NCBI RefSeq assembly: GCF_000759025.1
Contig: NZ_JPOS01000010.1
Location: forward strand, 244,233-308,232
Length of the DNA: 64,000 bases
DNA from: Phaeodactylibacter xiamenensis
GTDB taxonomy: Bacteria > Bacteroidota > Bacteroidia > Chitinophagales > Saprospiraceae
Reading direction: 5' to 3'
The translations under genes were made by a program, and so were the position numbers. The notes under the pieces are model-generated. The model saw nothing but the letters and a program-made list of their open reading frames with translations. It made no database searches and was not told where the DNA came from. Of this stretch, positions 37,479 to 46,856 are shown piece after piece (within the stretch, counting starts at the first letter, position 1; each line of letters opens with the position of its first letter).

Positions 37479-38210
37479 ATGGTACGAACCTTTCTCACCG
37501 CCCACTGGCGCAACCTGATTATGGCCAACTACCTGGTCGACCCCACCCTGCTCCAACCCTATGTCCCTCCCGGTACTGAGCTGGACACCTGGAATGGGCG
37601 CTGTTACGCCAGTTTAGTCGGCTTTTTATTTGACCGTACTCGGGTACTTGGGTTGCCCATACCTTTTCATCAACGGTTTGAAGAGGTCAACCTGCGGTTT
37701 TACGTCCGTTATCATGATGCAGGCGAGTGGAAGCGGGGCGTGGTTTTCGTCAGTGAGATTGTTCCCAAGCGTGCCATTACCTGGGTAGCCAATGGGTTGT
37801 ACGGGGAGCGTTACGCTGCCATGCCCATGCGGCACCTTTGGGAAGAAGGCCCGGAGCAGCAGCGCTACCGCTACGAGTGGCGGCATGCCGGTCATTGGAA
37901 CCACTTGGAAGTCACGACGCGGGGAGCACCTCAACCTCTGTTGGAAGGTAGCGAGGAGCAATTCATTGCAGAGCATTACTGGGGCTATGCCCGACGGGGC
38001 AAAAAGGGAACGACCGAATATCAAGTCGTGCACCCTTCCTGGGAACTCCGCCCGGTAGTTGGCTATGAGATCAATTGCGATGCGGCCGCCCTTTACGGTG
38101 AGGCTTTTGCGGTTCCACTCTCCGAACGGCCCTCTTCGGTTTTTCTGGCGATCGGTTCAGCAGTAGCCGTAAAAGCCGGGCAGCGTCTGATTCTGGACAA
38201 AAACGCTTAA
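37479..38210 (+). CDS. YqjF/DUF2071 family protein
   Basis: 243 aa. TAHWRNLIMANYLVDPTLLQ, VPPGTELDTWNGRCYASLVG and EEVNLRFYVRY are the typical N-terminal blocks of DUF2071 (YqjF-like, acetoacetate decarboxylase fold). Full-length, cytoplasmic, no established reaction. 34 bp after the zincin-like gene. Confidence 0.88.
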   Translation: MVRTFLTAHWRNLIMANYLVDPTLLQPYVPPGTELDTWNGRCYASLVGFLFDRTRVLGLPIPFHQRFEEVNLRFYVRYHDAGEWKRGVVFVSEIVPKRAITWVANGLYGERYAAMPMRHLWEEGPEQQRYRYEWRHAGHWNHLEVTTRGAPQPLLEGSEEQFIAEHYWGYARRGKKGTTEYQVVHPSWELRPVVGYEINCDAAALYGEAFAVPLSERPSSVFLAIGSAVAVKAGQRLILDKNA

Positions 38211-38266
38211 TTTCAAGTTCAAAAATACGGTAGTCCTGCTGCCAACGTTAACAATCAAAACAACAG

Positions 38267-38722
38267 ATGAAAGCTACACTTACCATTTTCGCCCTGCTTG
38301 CCCTCCCCTTCCTGGCTGTTGCTCAGGATAAGGCTGACCTAGCCCAATGCATTCAGGCCACACTCGAATATCCGGAGATTGCGGAGGTCCTTGAGGCAGA
38401 GTGGACCAATCAAGAGAAAGTCTACCTGCGCCACAGTGCCATTACCATGACGAACCCGCCCCACTTTACCCGCTTGTTTAAGCAACTGCAGGATACTGAC
38501 CTGGGTGGGATTGACTTTGAGGTCCATCTCATACAGCCCGGTGAAGAAGGCTTTATGCCCAGTGAAGCCAGAGACCATGGCATTATTGATATCAGCGGAG
38601 CGTTCCGGGGTGACCGCATGAGTATTACGCTTTTTGCATGGTTCCCCAACAATCCCCGGCAGAAGCTGAGCAAGGCCTATGTGCTGGAGCGTTATGAAGA
38701 CGGCTGGAAAGTTGTTGACTAA
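38267..38722 (+). CDS. Small secreted protein of unknown function
   Basis: 151 aa with signal peptide (FALLALPFLAVAQ). The mature part is alpha/beta (TRLFKQLQDTDLGGIDFEVH, RMSITLFAWFPNNP, YVLERYEDGWKVVD); the last strand WKVVD resembles the end of NTF2-like or lumazine-binding-like domains. It overlaps the start of pbpC by about 29 bp, so the two are likely coupled. Confidence 0.6.
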   Translation: MKATLTIFALLALPFLAVAQDKADLAQCIQATLEYPEIAEVLEAEWTNQEKVYLRHSAITMTNPPHFTRLFKQLQDTDLGGIDFEVHLIQPGEEGFMPSEARDHGIIDISGAFRGDRMSITLFAWFPNNPRQKLSKAYVLERYEDGWKVVD

Positions 38723-41069
38723 AAAGCTATCCCTCAAACAATGGGCCTTGCTTCTGGCAGGTCTGATCTTCCTCCTTTGGTATGCCTTTTGCCTGCCCCG
38801 GCCTCTCTTTGATGCGCCGCTGAGCGTGGTTTTGGAAGACCGGAACGGGCAACTGCTCAGCGCCCGAATTGCCGCGGACGAACAGTGGCGGTTCCCTCCT
38901 CCGGATACTATCCCTAAGCGCTTCGAGACTGCACTGCTTACCTTTGAGGACCAACGGTTCTACAGTCATCCGGGTATTGACCCGGCTGGCCTTGGGCGCG
39001 CTATCGTGCAAAATCTGCGTGCGGGACGGATCGTCAGTGGTGGCTCCACACTCAGTATGCAGGTCATCCGGATGGCGCAGGGCAATCCACCCCGGACCTT
39101 TTTGAGAAAAATTCAGGAGATGCTCCTCGCTACCCGTCTGGAGCTCCGGTTTTCCAAGTCCGAGATCCTCCGGCACTACGCTACGCATGCCCCTTTTGGC
39201 GGAAATGTAGTTGGGCTTGAAGCCGCTTCCTGGCGCTACTTTGGCAAGCCCCCCACCCTGCTGTCCTGGGCAGAGGCAGCTATGCTCGCCGTACTCCCCA
39301 ATCAGCCCGGGCTCATCCACCCCAGCCGCAACCGGAAAGCCCTGTTTCAAAAGCGCAACCGCCTGCTCACCCGATTGGGAGCAGCAGGCCATCTCGACAC
39401 CCTAACCCTGGAATTGGCACTGGATGAACCGTTGCCGGAAGCCCCCCTGCCACTACCCCAACACGCTCCACACCTTTTAGGTAGCGCGATGAACAACGGG
39501 CAGTCCGGCCGCCTGCAAACCACCCTTGACGTCCAGTTACAACAGCAAACTACCCAACTGCTGCAGGCACATCAGGCGCAGCTGGCAGGCAATCAGATTC
39601 ACAATCTCGCAGCCCTGATCCTGGATGTCGAGACCGGTGATGTACTGGCGTACGTAGGCAATGTCCTTGGTGCCGGAACAGTGCACGACGAGTGGGTGGA
39701 TATTATCCCGGCACCGAGAAGCACAGGCAGTATCCTCAAGCCTTTTTTGTACGCCTTTGCCTTGCAGGAGGGGCTCATTACCCCGCAGCGGCTGCTTTCT
39801 GATATCCCCATGCGGCTCAGTGGGTATCAGCCGGAAAATTATCATGAAGATTTTGATGGCGTGGTTGCCGCTGAGCGGGCACTTGCCCGTTCCCTCAATG
39901 TACCGATGGTGGAATTGCTCTCTGCCTATGGATTAGAGAAATTCCACTACCGCCTGGAGCAGATTGGTATGACGACGCTGGTACATCCGCCGGGGCACTA
40001 TGGCCTCCCGCTTGTATTAGGAGGTGCGGAAGGATCCCTTTGGGAAATCACAGGTATCTATGCCAGTATGGCCCGGATGCTTAGCCATACCTACGATTAC
40101 AATGGCCAGTACAGCCCGGCTGATTTCCGATCTGCGCGTTACCTGCCCGCTATTGATGCACAAGTGCCTCTGCAGGATGCCCCTCAACCCATGAGTGCCG
40201 GTGCTGCCTGGCTGACCTTTCAGGCGATGCAGCAGGTGGAACGCCCCGCCAGTGAGGGCGGATGGAAAGTTTTTGAATCCAGTCGGCGGATTGCCTGGAA
40301 AACCGGTACCAGTTTTGGATTCCGGGATGCCTGGGCTATTGGTGTAACGCCCCGGTTTGCGGTAGGAGTCTGGGCAGGAAATGCCGATGGTGAAGGGCGC
40401 CCCGGCCTGGTAGGCGTGAAAGCCGCAGCTCCGGTACTGTTCGATCTTTTTAAGCTGCTGCCTGCGTCGGGGGATTGGTTCCTCACGCCTTATGACGACC
40501 TCAAACCAACAGTTATTTGCCGGGAAAGCGGTTATCAGGCCGGACCGGTTTGCCCAAAGGATACCATACAAGTTCCCCGAACAGCAACCGGACTTCAGCC
40601 CTGCCCTTTTCATGAAGTCATACACCTGGATGAGAGCGGTCAATTCAGGGTAAATGCAGATTGCTATCCGCCTGAGCGGATGCAGCCCGCTCCCTGGTTC
40701 GTCCTCCCCCCCACCGAAGCTCATTACTATGCCCGACGCAACCCTGCTCATAAGCCGCTCCCGCCTTACCTCACAGGTTGCGGTGAGTTGGCGGATAGCC
40801 CTATGGAACTGATCTACCCGAAATATCCGACCCGCATCCTTGTCCCCCGCGACCTGGATGGCAGCCGGTCCCGTACGGTATTCACGGTAGCGCACCGGCA
40901 GCCTGAGACGGAAATCTACTGGCATCTGAACGAGACCTTCATTGGGCGTACTACTCAGTTTCACACTATGGAACTCGATCCGCCTCCCGGAAAGCATTTG
41001 CTGACGCTTGTAGATGAGGAGGGGCATCGGCTGGAACAGCCCTTTGAGATTATTGCGAAGCAGGAGTAA
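38694..41069 (+). CDS. pbpC: Penicillin-binding protein 1C
   Basis: About 791 aa from the Met at 38694 (38679 is also possible). An N-terminal anchor helix precedes a GT51 transglycosylase (FEDQRFYSHPGIDPAGLGRA, GGSTLSMQVIRM), the transpeptidase with SxxK in STGSILKPF, SLN in RSLNVPMVE, and KTG in IAWKTGTSFGFRDAW, and a C-terminal BiPBP_C beta domain. PBP1C polymerises glycan in the periplasm. Ends one base before the convergent oxidoreductase gene. Confidence 0.94.
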   Translation: MKTAGKLLTKKLSLKQWALLLAGLIFLLWYAFCLPRPLFDAPLSVVLEDRNGQLLSARIAADEQWRFPPPDTIPKRFETALLTFEDQRFYSHPGIDPAGLGRAIVQNLRAGRIVSGGSTLSMQVIRMAQGNPPRTFLRKIQEMLLATRLELRFSKSEILRHYATHAPFGGNVVGLEAASWRYFGKPPTLLSWAEAAMLAVLPNQPGLIHPSRNRKALFQKRNRLLTRLGAAGHLDTLTLELALDEPLPEAPLPLPQHAPHLLGSAMNNGQSGRLQTTLDVQLQQQTTQLLQAHQAQLAGNQIHNLAALILDVETGDVLAYVGNVLGAGTVHDEWVDIIPAPRSTGSILKPFLYAFALQEGLITPQRLLSDIPMRLSGYQPENYHEDFDGVVAAERALARSLNVPMVELLSAYGLEKFHYRLEQIGMTTLVHPPGHYGLPLVLGGAEGSLWEITGIYASMARMLSHTYDYNGQYSPADFRSARYLPAIDAQVPLQDAPQPMSAGAAWLTFQAMQQVERPASEGGWKVFESSRRIAWKTGTSFGFRDAWAIGVTPRFAVGVWAGNADGEGRPGLVGVKAAAPVLFDLFKLLPASGDWFLTPYDDLKPTVICRESGYQAGPVCPKDTIQVPRTATGLQPCPFHEVIHLDESGQFRVNADCYPPERMQPAPWFVLPPTEAHYYARRNPAHKPLPPYLTGCGELADSPMELIYPKYPTRILVPRDLDGSRSRTVFTVAHRQPETEIYWHLNETFIGRTTQFHTMELDPPPGKHLLTLVDEEGHRLEQPFEIIAKQE

Positions 41070-42227
41070 TTACCTTAGCAACTCATCGATTCCTTCCTCT
41101 CCAATAAGGGTACCAATGGCCACCCCCATGCCCCCCAGGCGCACTGCCGCCACCACGCGGTCAGAAAGATGCCGGATGACCGGCCGTTTGCGGCGGCCAA
41201 CGCCCAGTATCCCACTCCACCAGTGAGCTACTCCAACGTCTTGCCCGGGAAGGATAACCTCCCGCAGCAAACGGACCAAGGCAGACCGGATGAGCGGTGT
41301 GGTGCCGAATTCAGAGGTCGCCTCGGCTTCGGTATCGAGATTGCGGCCGCCTCCGAGTAATATCCGGTTGTCAATATTACGGAAGTAAAAATAGCCCCGG
41401 TCGTAATGAAAGGCACCCCGGATCTTCAGCGCTTTGACAGGCTCTGTGATCAACACCTGATTGCGGGCAGGCCGGACTTTCAAATCAGGCAATAACTGCC
41501 GGGCAAAGCCATTGGTGCAAACCAGGACCTGCCGGGCACTGACGGACCAGCCCAGGGTGGTTTCCACTTCCACTTTTGTGCCTGCATCGTGCACGGTTTC
41601 TACACCCAGGCCTGTGTAGATAAAAATGTCAGCCGCCCGGGCCTTTTCGAGTAATGCTCTGACCATTTCGCCAGTATGCAGTTGTCCTTCTGCCTGATTT
41701 TTGATCAGGTAGCGTACGCCTTTTAGCCCAAAATCCGCAGCAGCTTCGTGCGTCCTTTGATAGGTTTCTGCCAGCCCGGTAATGGATTTTAGTCTTTGAT
41801 TGAAAGCAGTGATTTGGTCGGCACAAGTCTCGTACCGTTCCGCTTCTTCGGCACGGAAGAGCTCAAATCCACCCAATGGTTCATACCGGATAGCCGCGTC
41901 ACCAAGGAGTGCCCTAAGCCGTTGCAGCCCTTTCCAGCGCCGCTCCACCAACGCCCAGACCTCGTCTTCCGGGCTTTCGGTCATATCATCGAGCAGCTCT
42001 GAGACACTGCCAAAACAAGCAAACCCGGCATTACGGGTACTTGCGCCCACCGGCAACGGCCCGCGTTCCAGTATGAGGATTTTGGCATTTGGTGCTTTTT
42101 CCCGGGCGCGCAGCGCAGCGCTTAGTCCTACAATACCAGCACCAATGATGATGATATCAATATCCGAAAAGAAGGAGGCATGCTCCCAGTAGCTGAGCTG
42201 ATAACGTAAAGAAGTGAGTTGTGGCAA
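41070..42227 (-). CDS. FAD-dependent oxidoreductase of the DAO (glycine oxidase-like) family
   Basis: 385 aa, likely from a TTG (no Met is available before the dinucleotide fold). IIIIGAGIVGLSAALRA is the FAD-binding GxGxxG, followed by LILERGPLPVGASTRNAGFA, typical of the D-amino-acid-dehydrogenase/glycine oxidase-like DAO group; the C-terminal GGMGVAIGT closes the flavin site. Substrate unknown. The stop abuts the pbpC stop. Confidence 0.82.
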   Translation of the reverse strand: MPQLTSLRYQLSYWEHASFFSDIDIIIIGAGIVGLSAALRAREKAPNAKILILERGPLPVGASTRNAGFACFGSVSELLDDMTESPEDEVWALVERRWKGLQRLRALLGDAAIRYEPLGGFELFRAEEAERYETCADQITAFNQRLKSITGLAETYQRTHEAAADFGLKGVRYLIKNQAEGQLHTGEMVRALLEKARAADIFIYTGLGVETVHDAGTKVEVETTLGWSVSARQVLVCTNGFARQLLPDLKVRPARNQVLITEPVKALKIRGAFHYDRGYFYFRNIDNRILLGGGRNLDTEAEATSEFGTTPLIRSALVRLLREVILPGQDVGVAHWWSGILGVGRRKRPVIRHLSDRVVAAVRLGGMGVAIGTLIGEEGIDELLR

Positions 42228-42322
42228 TTGATCAATCTTTTTGACGGACAGCTAATATACAACCTGCTGATGAGAGTCTTTCAAATGATCCTTATCTTCG
42301 CGCTAAACAACCGAAACAGACT

Positions 42323-42763
42323 ATGATTCAAAGAATTCAATCTATCTTCTTGTTTTTGGCAGGAGGGGCTTCACTGGGACTGTTTGGGCTCCCTTTTGCC
42401 ACAACACCAAAGGCGATTGAAAGCTCAATGATTTTTGGAGATGCCCTGTATAACGTCAATGATCAGGTGGGGCTTTCTGTACTTTTTGGCCTGGCCGGGG
42501 CGTTAGCAATCATTGCCATTTTTCTATTCCGCAACCGGGGACTACAGTCTAAGGTGAGCCTTTCTGCGCTCATCCTGAATATCGGCGGGTTAGTATTTGC
42601 CCTTTACTACCTCACTCAAAACCTGACAGAAGCAGGTAAAGCAGCGATTGAATTTGCCCTTGGAGCTACGTTTCCAATTATTGCGGTGTTCTTTTGCTTC
42701 CTGGCTTATCGGTTTATCAAAAAAGATGACAAGCTTGTTAAGTCGATGGACCGCTTACGGTAG
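42323..42763 (+). CDS. DUF4293 membrane protein
   Basis: 146 aa with four transmembrane helices (FLFLAGGASLGLFGLPF, VLFGLAGALAIIAIFLF, LSALILNIGGLVFALYYL and ATFPIIAVFFCFLAYRF). MIQRIQSIFLFLA is the usual start of the Bacteroidota DUF4293 family, whose function is not known. A possible -7 box TATCTTCG lies about 30 bp upstream. Confidence 0.9.
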   Translation: MIQRIQSIFLFLAGGASLGLFGLPFATTPKAIESSMIFGDALYNVNDQVGLSVLFGLAGALAIIAIFLFRNRGLQSKVSLSALILNIGGLVFALYYLTQNLTEAGKAAIEFALGATFPIIAVFFCFLAYRFIKKDDKLVKSMDRLR

Positions 42764-42788
42764 TGCACTATCTCCCTTTTAAAAAATC

Positions 42789-42832
42789 AAAGCGCCTTTC
42801 ACCGAGAATAATCCGGTAAAAGGCGCTTTTTT
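42789..42832. terminator. Strong terminator after the DUF4293 gene
   Basis: AAAGCGCCTTTCACCG and CGGTAAAAGGCGCTTT pair over 16 positions with one mismatch, followed by T6. The A-rich left end could also serve the minus strand. Confidence 0.9.
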
Positions 42833-43077
42833 ATAGAGGAAACGAAATAGATTATACCGACGATAAAGTGGTTTGCCACAGCAACCGGCTTGATGTCGGC
42901 ATAATCGCTGGGAAATGGCTCGCGCTTGCCCTGACAAGCTGCGCTTCGTCAGTGGCCGATGTCGCAAATCCAAGATTCCAGACGATGAATGTCTGGATCA
43001 ACGACCCGACATTTATCGTTCCCCGTGCTGACCATCAACGCCAGTAGGTGACCACTTCGTATTGCGTATAAAAGAGT
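42833..43077. repeat. Structured 245-bp intergenic stretch with hairpins
   Basis: No ORF. Several inverted repeats: CCAGAC/GTCTGG around GATGAAT, CTGAC...GTCAG around AGCTGCGCT, and partly matching ends CCGACGATAAA (about 42858) and TTTATCGTT (about 43012). The core GACATTCATCGTC (reverse complement here) also occurs in element B at 59853. It may be a degraded third palindromic element between convergent operons. Confidence 0.4.
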
Positions 43078-43554
43078 CTATTGTTTCGCGTTCGGATCTT
43101 TTTTAGCGGAGTAGTTCACTTTCAACTGACCCGACTTACGAAGCTGAGTCTTAACGTCTGTAACGATACCCATAGTTACTTCACCATCCACCCGGAGGGA
43201 AGAAGTGATCTGACCGTGACGTGCTTCCGGCACTTTGATTTTGTGCTTTTCCAGAAACAGTGGGATATCAGAAATGGTAGCGAACTTATCGCCGAGCTGC
43301 AGCCTTGGCTTTGTACCATAAGTGCTTTCGTACTTCTGCGTTGGTCGGCCAATATACAGGTAGTTAACCAGTGATTTTTCCTCCAGCTTTGTCAGCTCCG
43401 ATGCATAAGGCGTAGAAACCTTTACCATCAGCTCTGCATCTCTCAGTACGGTTACCACCATAAAGAAGAAAAGCAGCATGAAGATAATATCCGGGAGCGA
43501 AGCTGTAGAAACTTCTGGTTTAGATTTTCCTCTCTTTTTAGAAAACTTAGCCAT
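43078..43554 (-). CDS. ExbD/TolR-family protein, second copy
   Basis: 158 aa. One transmembrane helix near the N-terminus (LPDIIFMLLFFFMVVTVL) with the Asp of the proton path in LPDIIF, and a periplasmic part. The last gene of the exbB cluster, separated from the first ExbD by 99 bp. With ExbB it would use the proton gradient to energise outer-membrane transport. Confidence 0.85.
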   Translation of the reverse strand: MAKFSKKRGKSKPEVSTASLPDIIFMLLFFFMVVTVLRDAELMVKVSTPYASELTKLEEKSLVNYLYIGRPTQKYESTYGTKPRLQLGDKFATISDIPLFLEKHKIKVPEARHGQITSSLRVDGEVTMGIVTDVKTQLRKSGQLKVNYSAKKDPNAKQ

Positions 43555-43653
43555 AGTTAATCAATTTTAACTGCCCGAAGGCAAAGGGTGAAAGAAATAG
43601 GGCGGCAGTTTTTCGACTTAGGGGGACAAGCTTGGCACCTATCCCCATACCGT

Positions 43654-44208
43654 CTACTCCTCACCGAAGGCTGTTGGTTCAGCTTCCGAGAGTACAAAAG
43701 GTATCTCTTCCCGAATTGCTTTCTTATACGCAAAGGGCATATCCTCGCTGTACGGAACACCGTATCTGCGCTGACTGAGCTCATCCCACAGCTCAGAGTA
43801 AGCTGCTTTCAACTCGTTATAAACGGTCAGGTAGGCATCGTAAGATGTACCCCGGTCGTTTTTGAGTGAAATAATGGCTTTCGTTGGCTTTTCAGCCAGA
43901 TTCTCTAATTTGCTGGGATTGCTAATGAACTCTTTCGCACGTCCACGTAGTTCTTCAATGCGTGCCGGCTCACCACGAACCAAAAGCTGATCCTGTGCAT
44001 TAACCAGTACCGAAAAGACATTCCGCTTTTTCAGCTTGGTAATATCAGGCTCCTCTTCTGACCAGGGTGGTAGTTTAACTGTAATCCCCTTGTCCTCAAC
44101 GATAGTTGTCGTGACGAGGAAGAAGATCAGGAGCAGGAAGGCAATATCGGCCATTGAGCCTGCATTGATCTCATTACTCATCCGATCTCTGGTGCTCGTT
44201 TTTGCCAT
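43654..44208 (-). CDS. ExbD/TolR-family protein, first copy
   Basis: 184 aa. INAGSMADIAFLLLIFFLVTTTIVEDKGI carries the transmembrane helix with the conserved Asp; the periplasmic domain follows. Overall like the second ExbD but with a longer C-terminal region. It follows the four-helix protein by 9 bp. Confidence 0.88.
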   Translation of the reverse strand: MAKTSTRDRMSNEINAGSMADIAFLLLIFFLVTTTIVEDKGITVKLPPWSEEEPDITKLKKRNVFSVLVNAQDQLLVRGEPARIEELRGRAKEFISNPSKLENLAEKPTKAIISLKNDRGTSYDAYLTVYNELKAAYSELWDELSQRRYGVPYSEDMPFAYKKAIREEIPFVLSEAEPTAFGEE

Positions 44209-44217
44209 AATGCCTTA

Positions 44218-44703
44218 TTATTTGAACAGGTTAGTAATCTCAGACACAACGAAGGCTGCTGCTGCCACTACTACCAAAACGATAGTTGTGGAGATACCGC
44301 CACTGATGAATTTGAGGTTCCCTTCGGTGAACTCAGCACCACCTTGTTCGAACTTGTCGATGGCACCCTGAATATATGGACTTATGTCTGTGTCCGTCAT
44401 GGAATAGGAGACAAAGAAGACAACCAGCAGCGCAACAAAGCCCAAAATCCCTTTCATAGAGCTTTTGAAGCTTGTGACGACCTGAGCCAGGCCGAAGATG
44501 ACCATAGCGGCGGCTGCAATAACAGCCAGTGCCATCGCACCGTACAGACCAAAGTCGAAGATGGTGGTTTCCATCTGCTTCTCTTCCGCCATCGCTGTAA
44601 ATTCACCCATATTGGAAACTACAGAGATCAGGAAGATCACGGTTATCAGAACTCCTAAACCGAAGGCCAGTGTCTGACCATTTTTGGTTAGAAATTTATA
44701 CAT
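44218..44703 (-). CDS. Four-helix membrane protein of the ExbB/ExbD cluster
   Basis: 161 aa; hydrophobic segments LGVLITVIFLISVVSN, GAMALAVIAAAAMVIFGL, GFVALLVVFFVSY and TIVLVVVAAAAFVVSEI. Not an ExbB; it stands where many Bacteroidota ExbB-ExbD-ExbD clusters have a small uncharacterised membrane protein. 15 bp after exbB. Role unknown, probably part of the complex. Confidence 0.75.
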   Translation of the reverse strand: MYKFLTKNGQTLAFGLGVLITVIFLISVVSNMGEFTAMAEEKQMETTIFDFGLYGAMALAVIAAAAMVIFGLAQVVTSFKSSMKGILGFVALLVVFFVSYSMTDTDISPYIQGAIDKFEQGGAEFTEGNLKFISGGISTTIVLVVVAAAAFVVSEITNLFK

Positions 44704-44718
44704 AATAGTTGGTTTCTC

Positions 44719-45558
44719 TTACTGCTTGAAAATGTTGTTTGACGCCATGATGTCTACCAGTGCGATAGATGCATCCTCCATCTTATTAACGATACCGTCA
44801 ATCTTGGAAACGATATAGTTGTAAAAGATTTGCAGGATAATCGCAGTGATCAGACCGAATACAGTCGTCAAAAGGGCTACCTTAATACCACCAGCAACTA
44901 CTGAAGGAGAAAGGTCACCTACCGCTTCGATACGGTCGAATGCCTGAATCATACCGATTACCGTACCCATAAAGCCAAGCATCGGTGCGATTGCGATGAA
45001 AAGAGAAATCCAAACCAGACCACGCTCAAGCAAGCCCATCTGAACACTACCGTAAGAAACAATAGCTTTTTCAACTGCCTCAGCGCCGTCATCAGCATTT
45101 TTAAGACCTTCATAAAGGATACTTGCTGTTGGTCCCTGAGTGGACTTGCATACTTCCATTGCGCCCTGTACGTCACCAGACTTCAGGTGCTCATCAATAC
45201 GAGCGAGCAGCTTGTCAGTATTAGTGGTTGCGATGTTCAGTGTGATGATACGCTCAATACAGAACGCAAGACCGAGGATCAGACACACGAGTACGAAGCT
45301 CATAAAGCGCCAGTCACCATCGATGAAGTACTTCTTCAGCACTTGATAGCCGCTCTGCTCAGCGCCAGCCTCTTCTTCACCTGCATCAACAGCAGGAGAT
45401 TCAGGCTCGATGGGGTCTACCTCTGCCTCTGCAGCAGTGGTAGTGTCTTCCATTTGCTCAGTTGCAGTAGTGTCGGTATCGCCATCCTGAGCATACACGA
45501 AATTCCCGGAGAAAACTGCTAAGCCGAGTACCAGCAGCAGTGCTATTAATTTTCGCAT
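44719..45558 (-). CDS. ExbB/TolQ/MotA-family proton channel with secreted acidic N-terminus
   Basis: 279 aa from the ATG at 45558. Unusually, a signal peptide (LLLVLGLAVFSGNFVYA) and an acidic, low-complexity linker (EQMEDTTTAAEAEVDPIEPE) precede the three-helix ExbB domain (FVLVCLILGLAFCIERI, LFIAIAPMLGFMGTVIGMIQ, VALLTTVFGLITAIILQIFY). TonB-dependent transport or a related energised envelope process is the expected role. First gene of the cluster. Confidence 0.88.
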   Translation of the reverse strand: MRKLIALLLVLGLAVFSGNFVYAQDGDTDTTATEQMEDTTTAAEAEVDPIEPESPAVDAGEEEAGAEQSGYQVLKKYFIDGDWRFMSFVLVCLILGLAFCIERIITLNIATTNTDKLLARIDEHLKSGDVQGAMEVCKSTQGPTASILYEGLKNADDGAEAVEKAIVSYGSVQMGLLERGLVWISLFIAIAPMLGFMGTVIGMIQAFDRIEAVGDLSPSVVAGGIKVALLTTVFGLITAIILQIFYNYIVSKIDGIVNKMEDASIALVDIMASNNIFKQ

Positions 45559-45665
45559 AGTCAATAAGGTTTTTTCGATTGTTTTTTAAAAGTTAGTCAA
45601 ACCAGTTAAAGTTGGAAATCGTACAAAATCTGCTCCGGAAATCCCAGCTACAGATATTGCGCTTG

Positions 45666-45753
45666 CGGAGAGAGAGGGATTCGAACCCTCGATACTGGGT
45701 TACAGTATACACGCTTTCCAGGCGTGCCTCTTCAGCCACTCGAGCACCTCTCC
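45666..45753 (-). tRNA. tRNA-Ser (GGA)
   Basis: 88 nt. Acceptor GGAGAGG/TCTCTCC with discriminator G, anticodon stem CACGC/GCGTG with loop CTGGAAA (anticodon GGA), a long variable arm (TATACTG...CAGTATC) as in class II tRNAs, T-stem GAGGG/CCCTC with TTCGAAT loop. CCA is not encoded. It decodes UCC and UCU. Confidence 0.96.
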
Positions 45754-45900
45754 GTTCAATATTCCATCGCCGCTTCTACCAGCGGCGCACGAGCAAATAT
45801 AATTATTAAGCGTCTTTTGCCAATATCAAGGCACACAAAAATTGTAAAAAGATATTACAAATCCTAATTCGCGCTTATGCAAACTGCTTTATCCCTAAAT

Positions 45901-46695
45901 TTATAACAGGGACTGGGACGTAAGTTCCTCTACCCTAAACAGGGCCTCTGCATTCGCAGTGGTCTGACGGGCAACCTCCGCAAAGGGCACCTGCTGTACA
46001 GCTGCGATCTTCTCCGCTACCAAACGTACATACGCGCTTTCATTGCGTTTCCCTCGCTTTGGCACGGGTGCCAGGTAGGGCGCATCCGTTTCCAGTACCA
46101 GGTGCTCCAGGCTGATCTCTTGCACCACTTTATCTAACCCACCATTCTTAAATGTCACGACGCCCCCAATGCCCAGATAAAAATCTAAATCAATAATGCG
46201 GTGGGCTTCTTCCAGCGTACCGGTAAAACAGTGGAAAATCCCTCGAAGCCGCTCGTCTTTTTGCTCGTCCAGGATTTCCAGCACTTCTGCCGTAGCATCA
46301 CGGGAATGAATCACAATCGGGATATCAAGGGCTTTCGCCCATTGAATTTGCTGACGGAAAGCGTCTTGCTGCTGACGAAAATGGGTTTTGTCCCAGTACA
46401 GGTCTATGCCTATTTCGCCAATCGCGCAGAACGGTCGCTCTCCAAGCCATTTTTCCACTACCGCCAGTTCCTCCTTATAGTTTTCTTTGATAGAACAAGG
46501 GTGAATGCCCATCATCGCAAAACATTGCCCCGGATAGTCTTCCTCCATCTTCAGCATGCCCTCAATAGAAGCATGGTCTATATTAGGTAGAAAAAAGCGG
46601 TCAACCCCGCTCTCCATGGCCCGCTCCACCATCTCTGCCCGGTCGGTATCAAATTTTCGGGAGTATAAATGCGCATGTGTGTCTATCAGCCTCAT
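45901..46695 (-). CDS. TatD-family metal-dependent hydrolase
   Basis: 264 aa TIM-barrel amidohydrolase. LIDTHAHLYSRKFD (first metal ligands), MMGIHPCS, AIGEIGIDLYWDKTHFRQQQ, IVIHSRDA, FHCFTGT and VLETDAPYLAPVPKRGKRNE are all present. TatD proteins are magnesium-dependent DNases/exonucleases. An exact -7 box lies 29 bp upstream. Confidence 0.93.
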   Translation of the reverse strand: MRLIDTHAHLYSRKFDTDRAEMVERAMESGVDRFFLPNIDHASIEGMLKMEEDYPGQCFAMMGIHPCSIKENYKEELAVVEKWLGERPFCAIGEIGIDLYWDKTHFRQQQDAFRQQIQWAKALDIPIVIHSRDATAEVLEILDEQKDERLRGIFHCFTGTLEEAHRIIDLDFYLGIGGVVTFKNGGLDKVVQEISLEHLVLETDAPYLAPVPKRGKRNESAYVRLVAEKIAAVQQVPFAEVARQTTANAEALFRVEELTSQSLL

Positions 46696-46723
46696 ATATG
46701 CATTTTATGTTCTGGCAACGCTG

Positions 46724-46731
46724 CAAAGGTA
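46724..46731 (-). promoter_or_regulatory. -7 element for the TatD gene
   Basis: Minus-strand TACCTTTG matches TAnnTTTG, and the 12 bases TACCTTTGCAGC are identical to those before purH. The -33 box is weak. Confidence 0.45.
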
Positions 46732-46856
46732 GAGATTCAAAATGAAGGTTTTTTGGTGGGAAGCAGGAAGATTTATTTAAGACTGATGCCTACACATTAT
46801 ATATGGTATACCAGACTGTAATTTACATTACGTACCGCCCCTCTGTGAAGCTTTGC

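Noticed and set aside
40017-41027. 336-aa minus-strand ORF
   Set aside because: Antisense to pbpC, whose motifs are intact on the plus strand.
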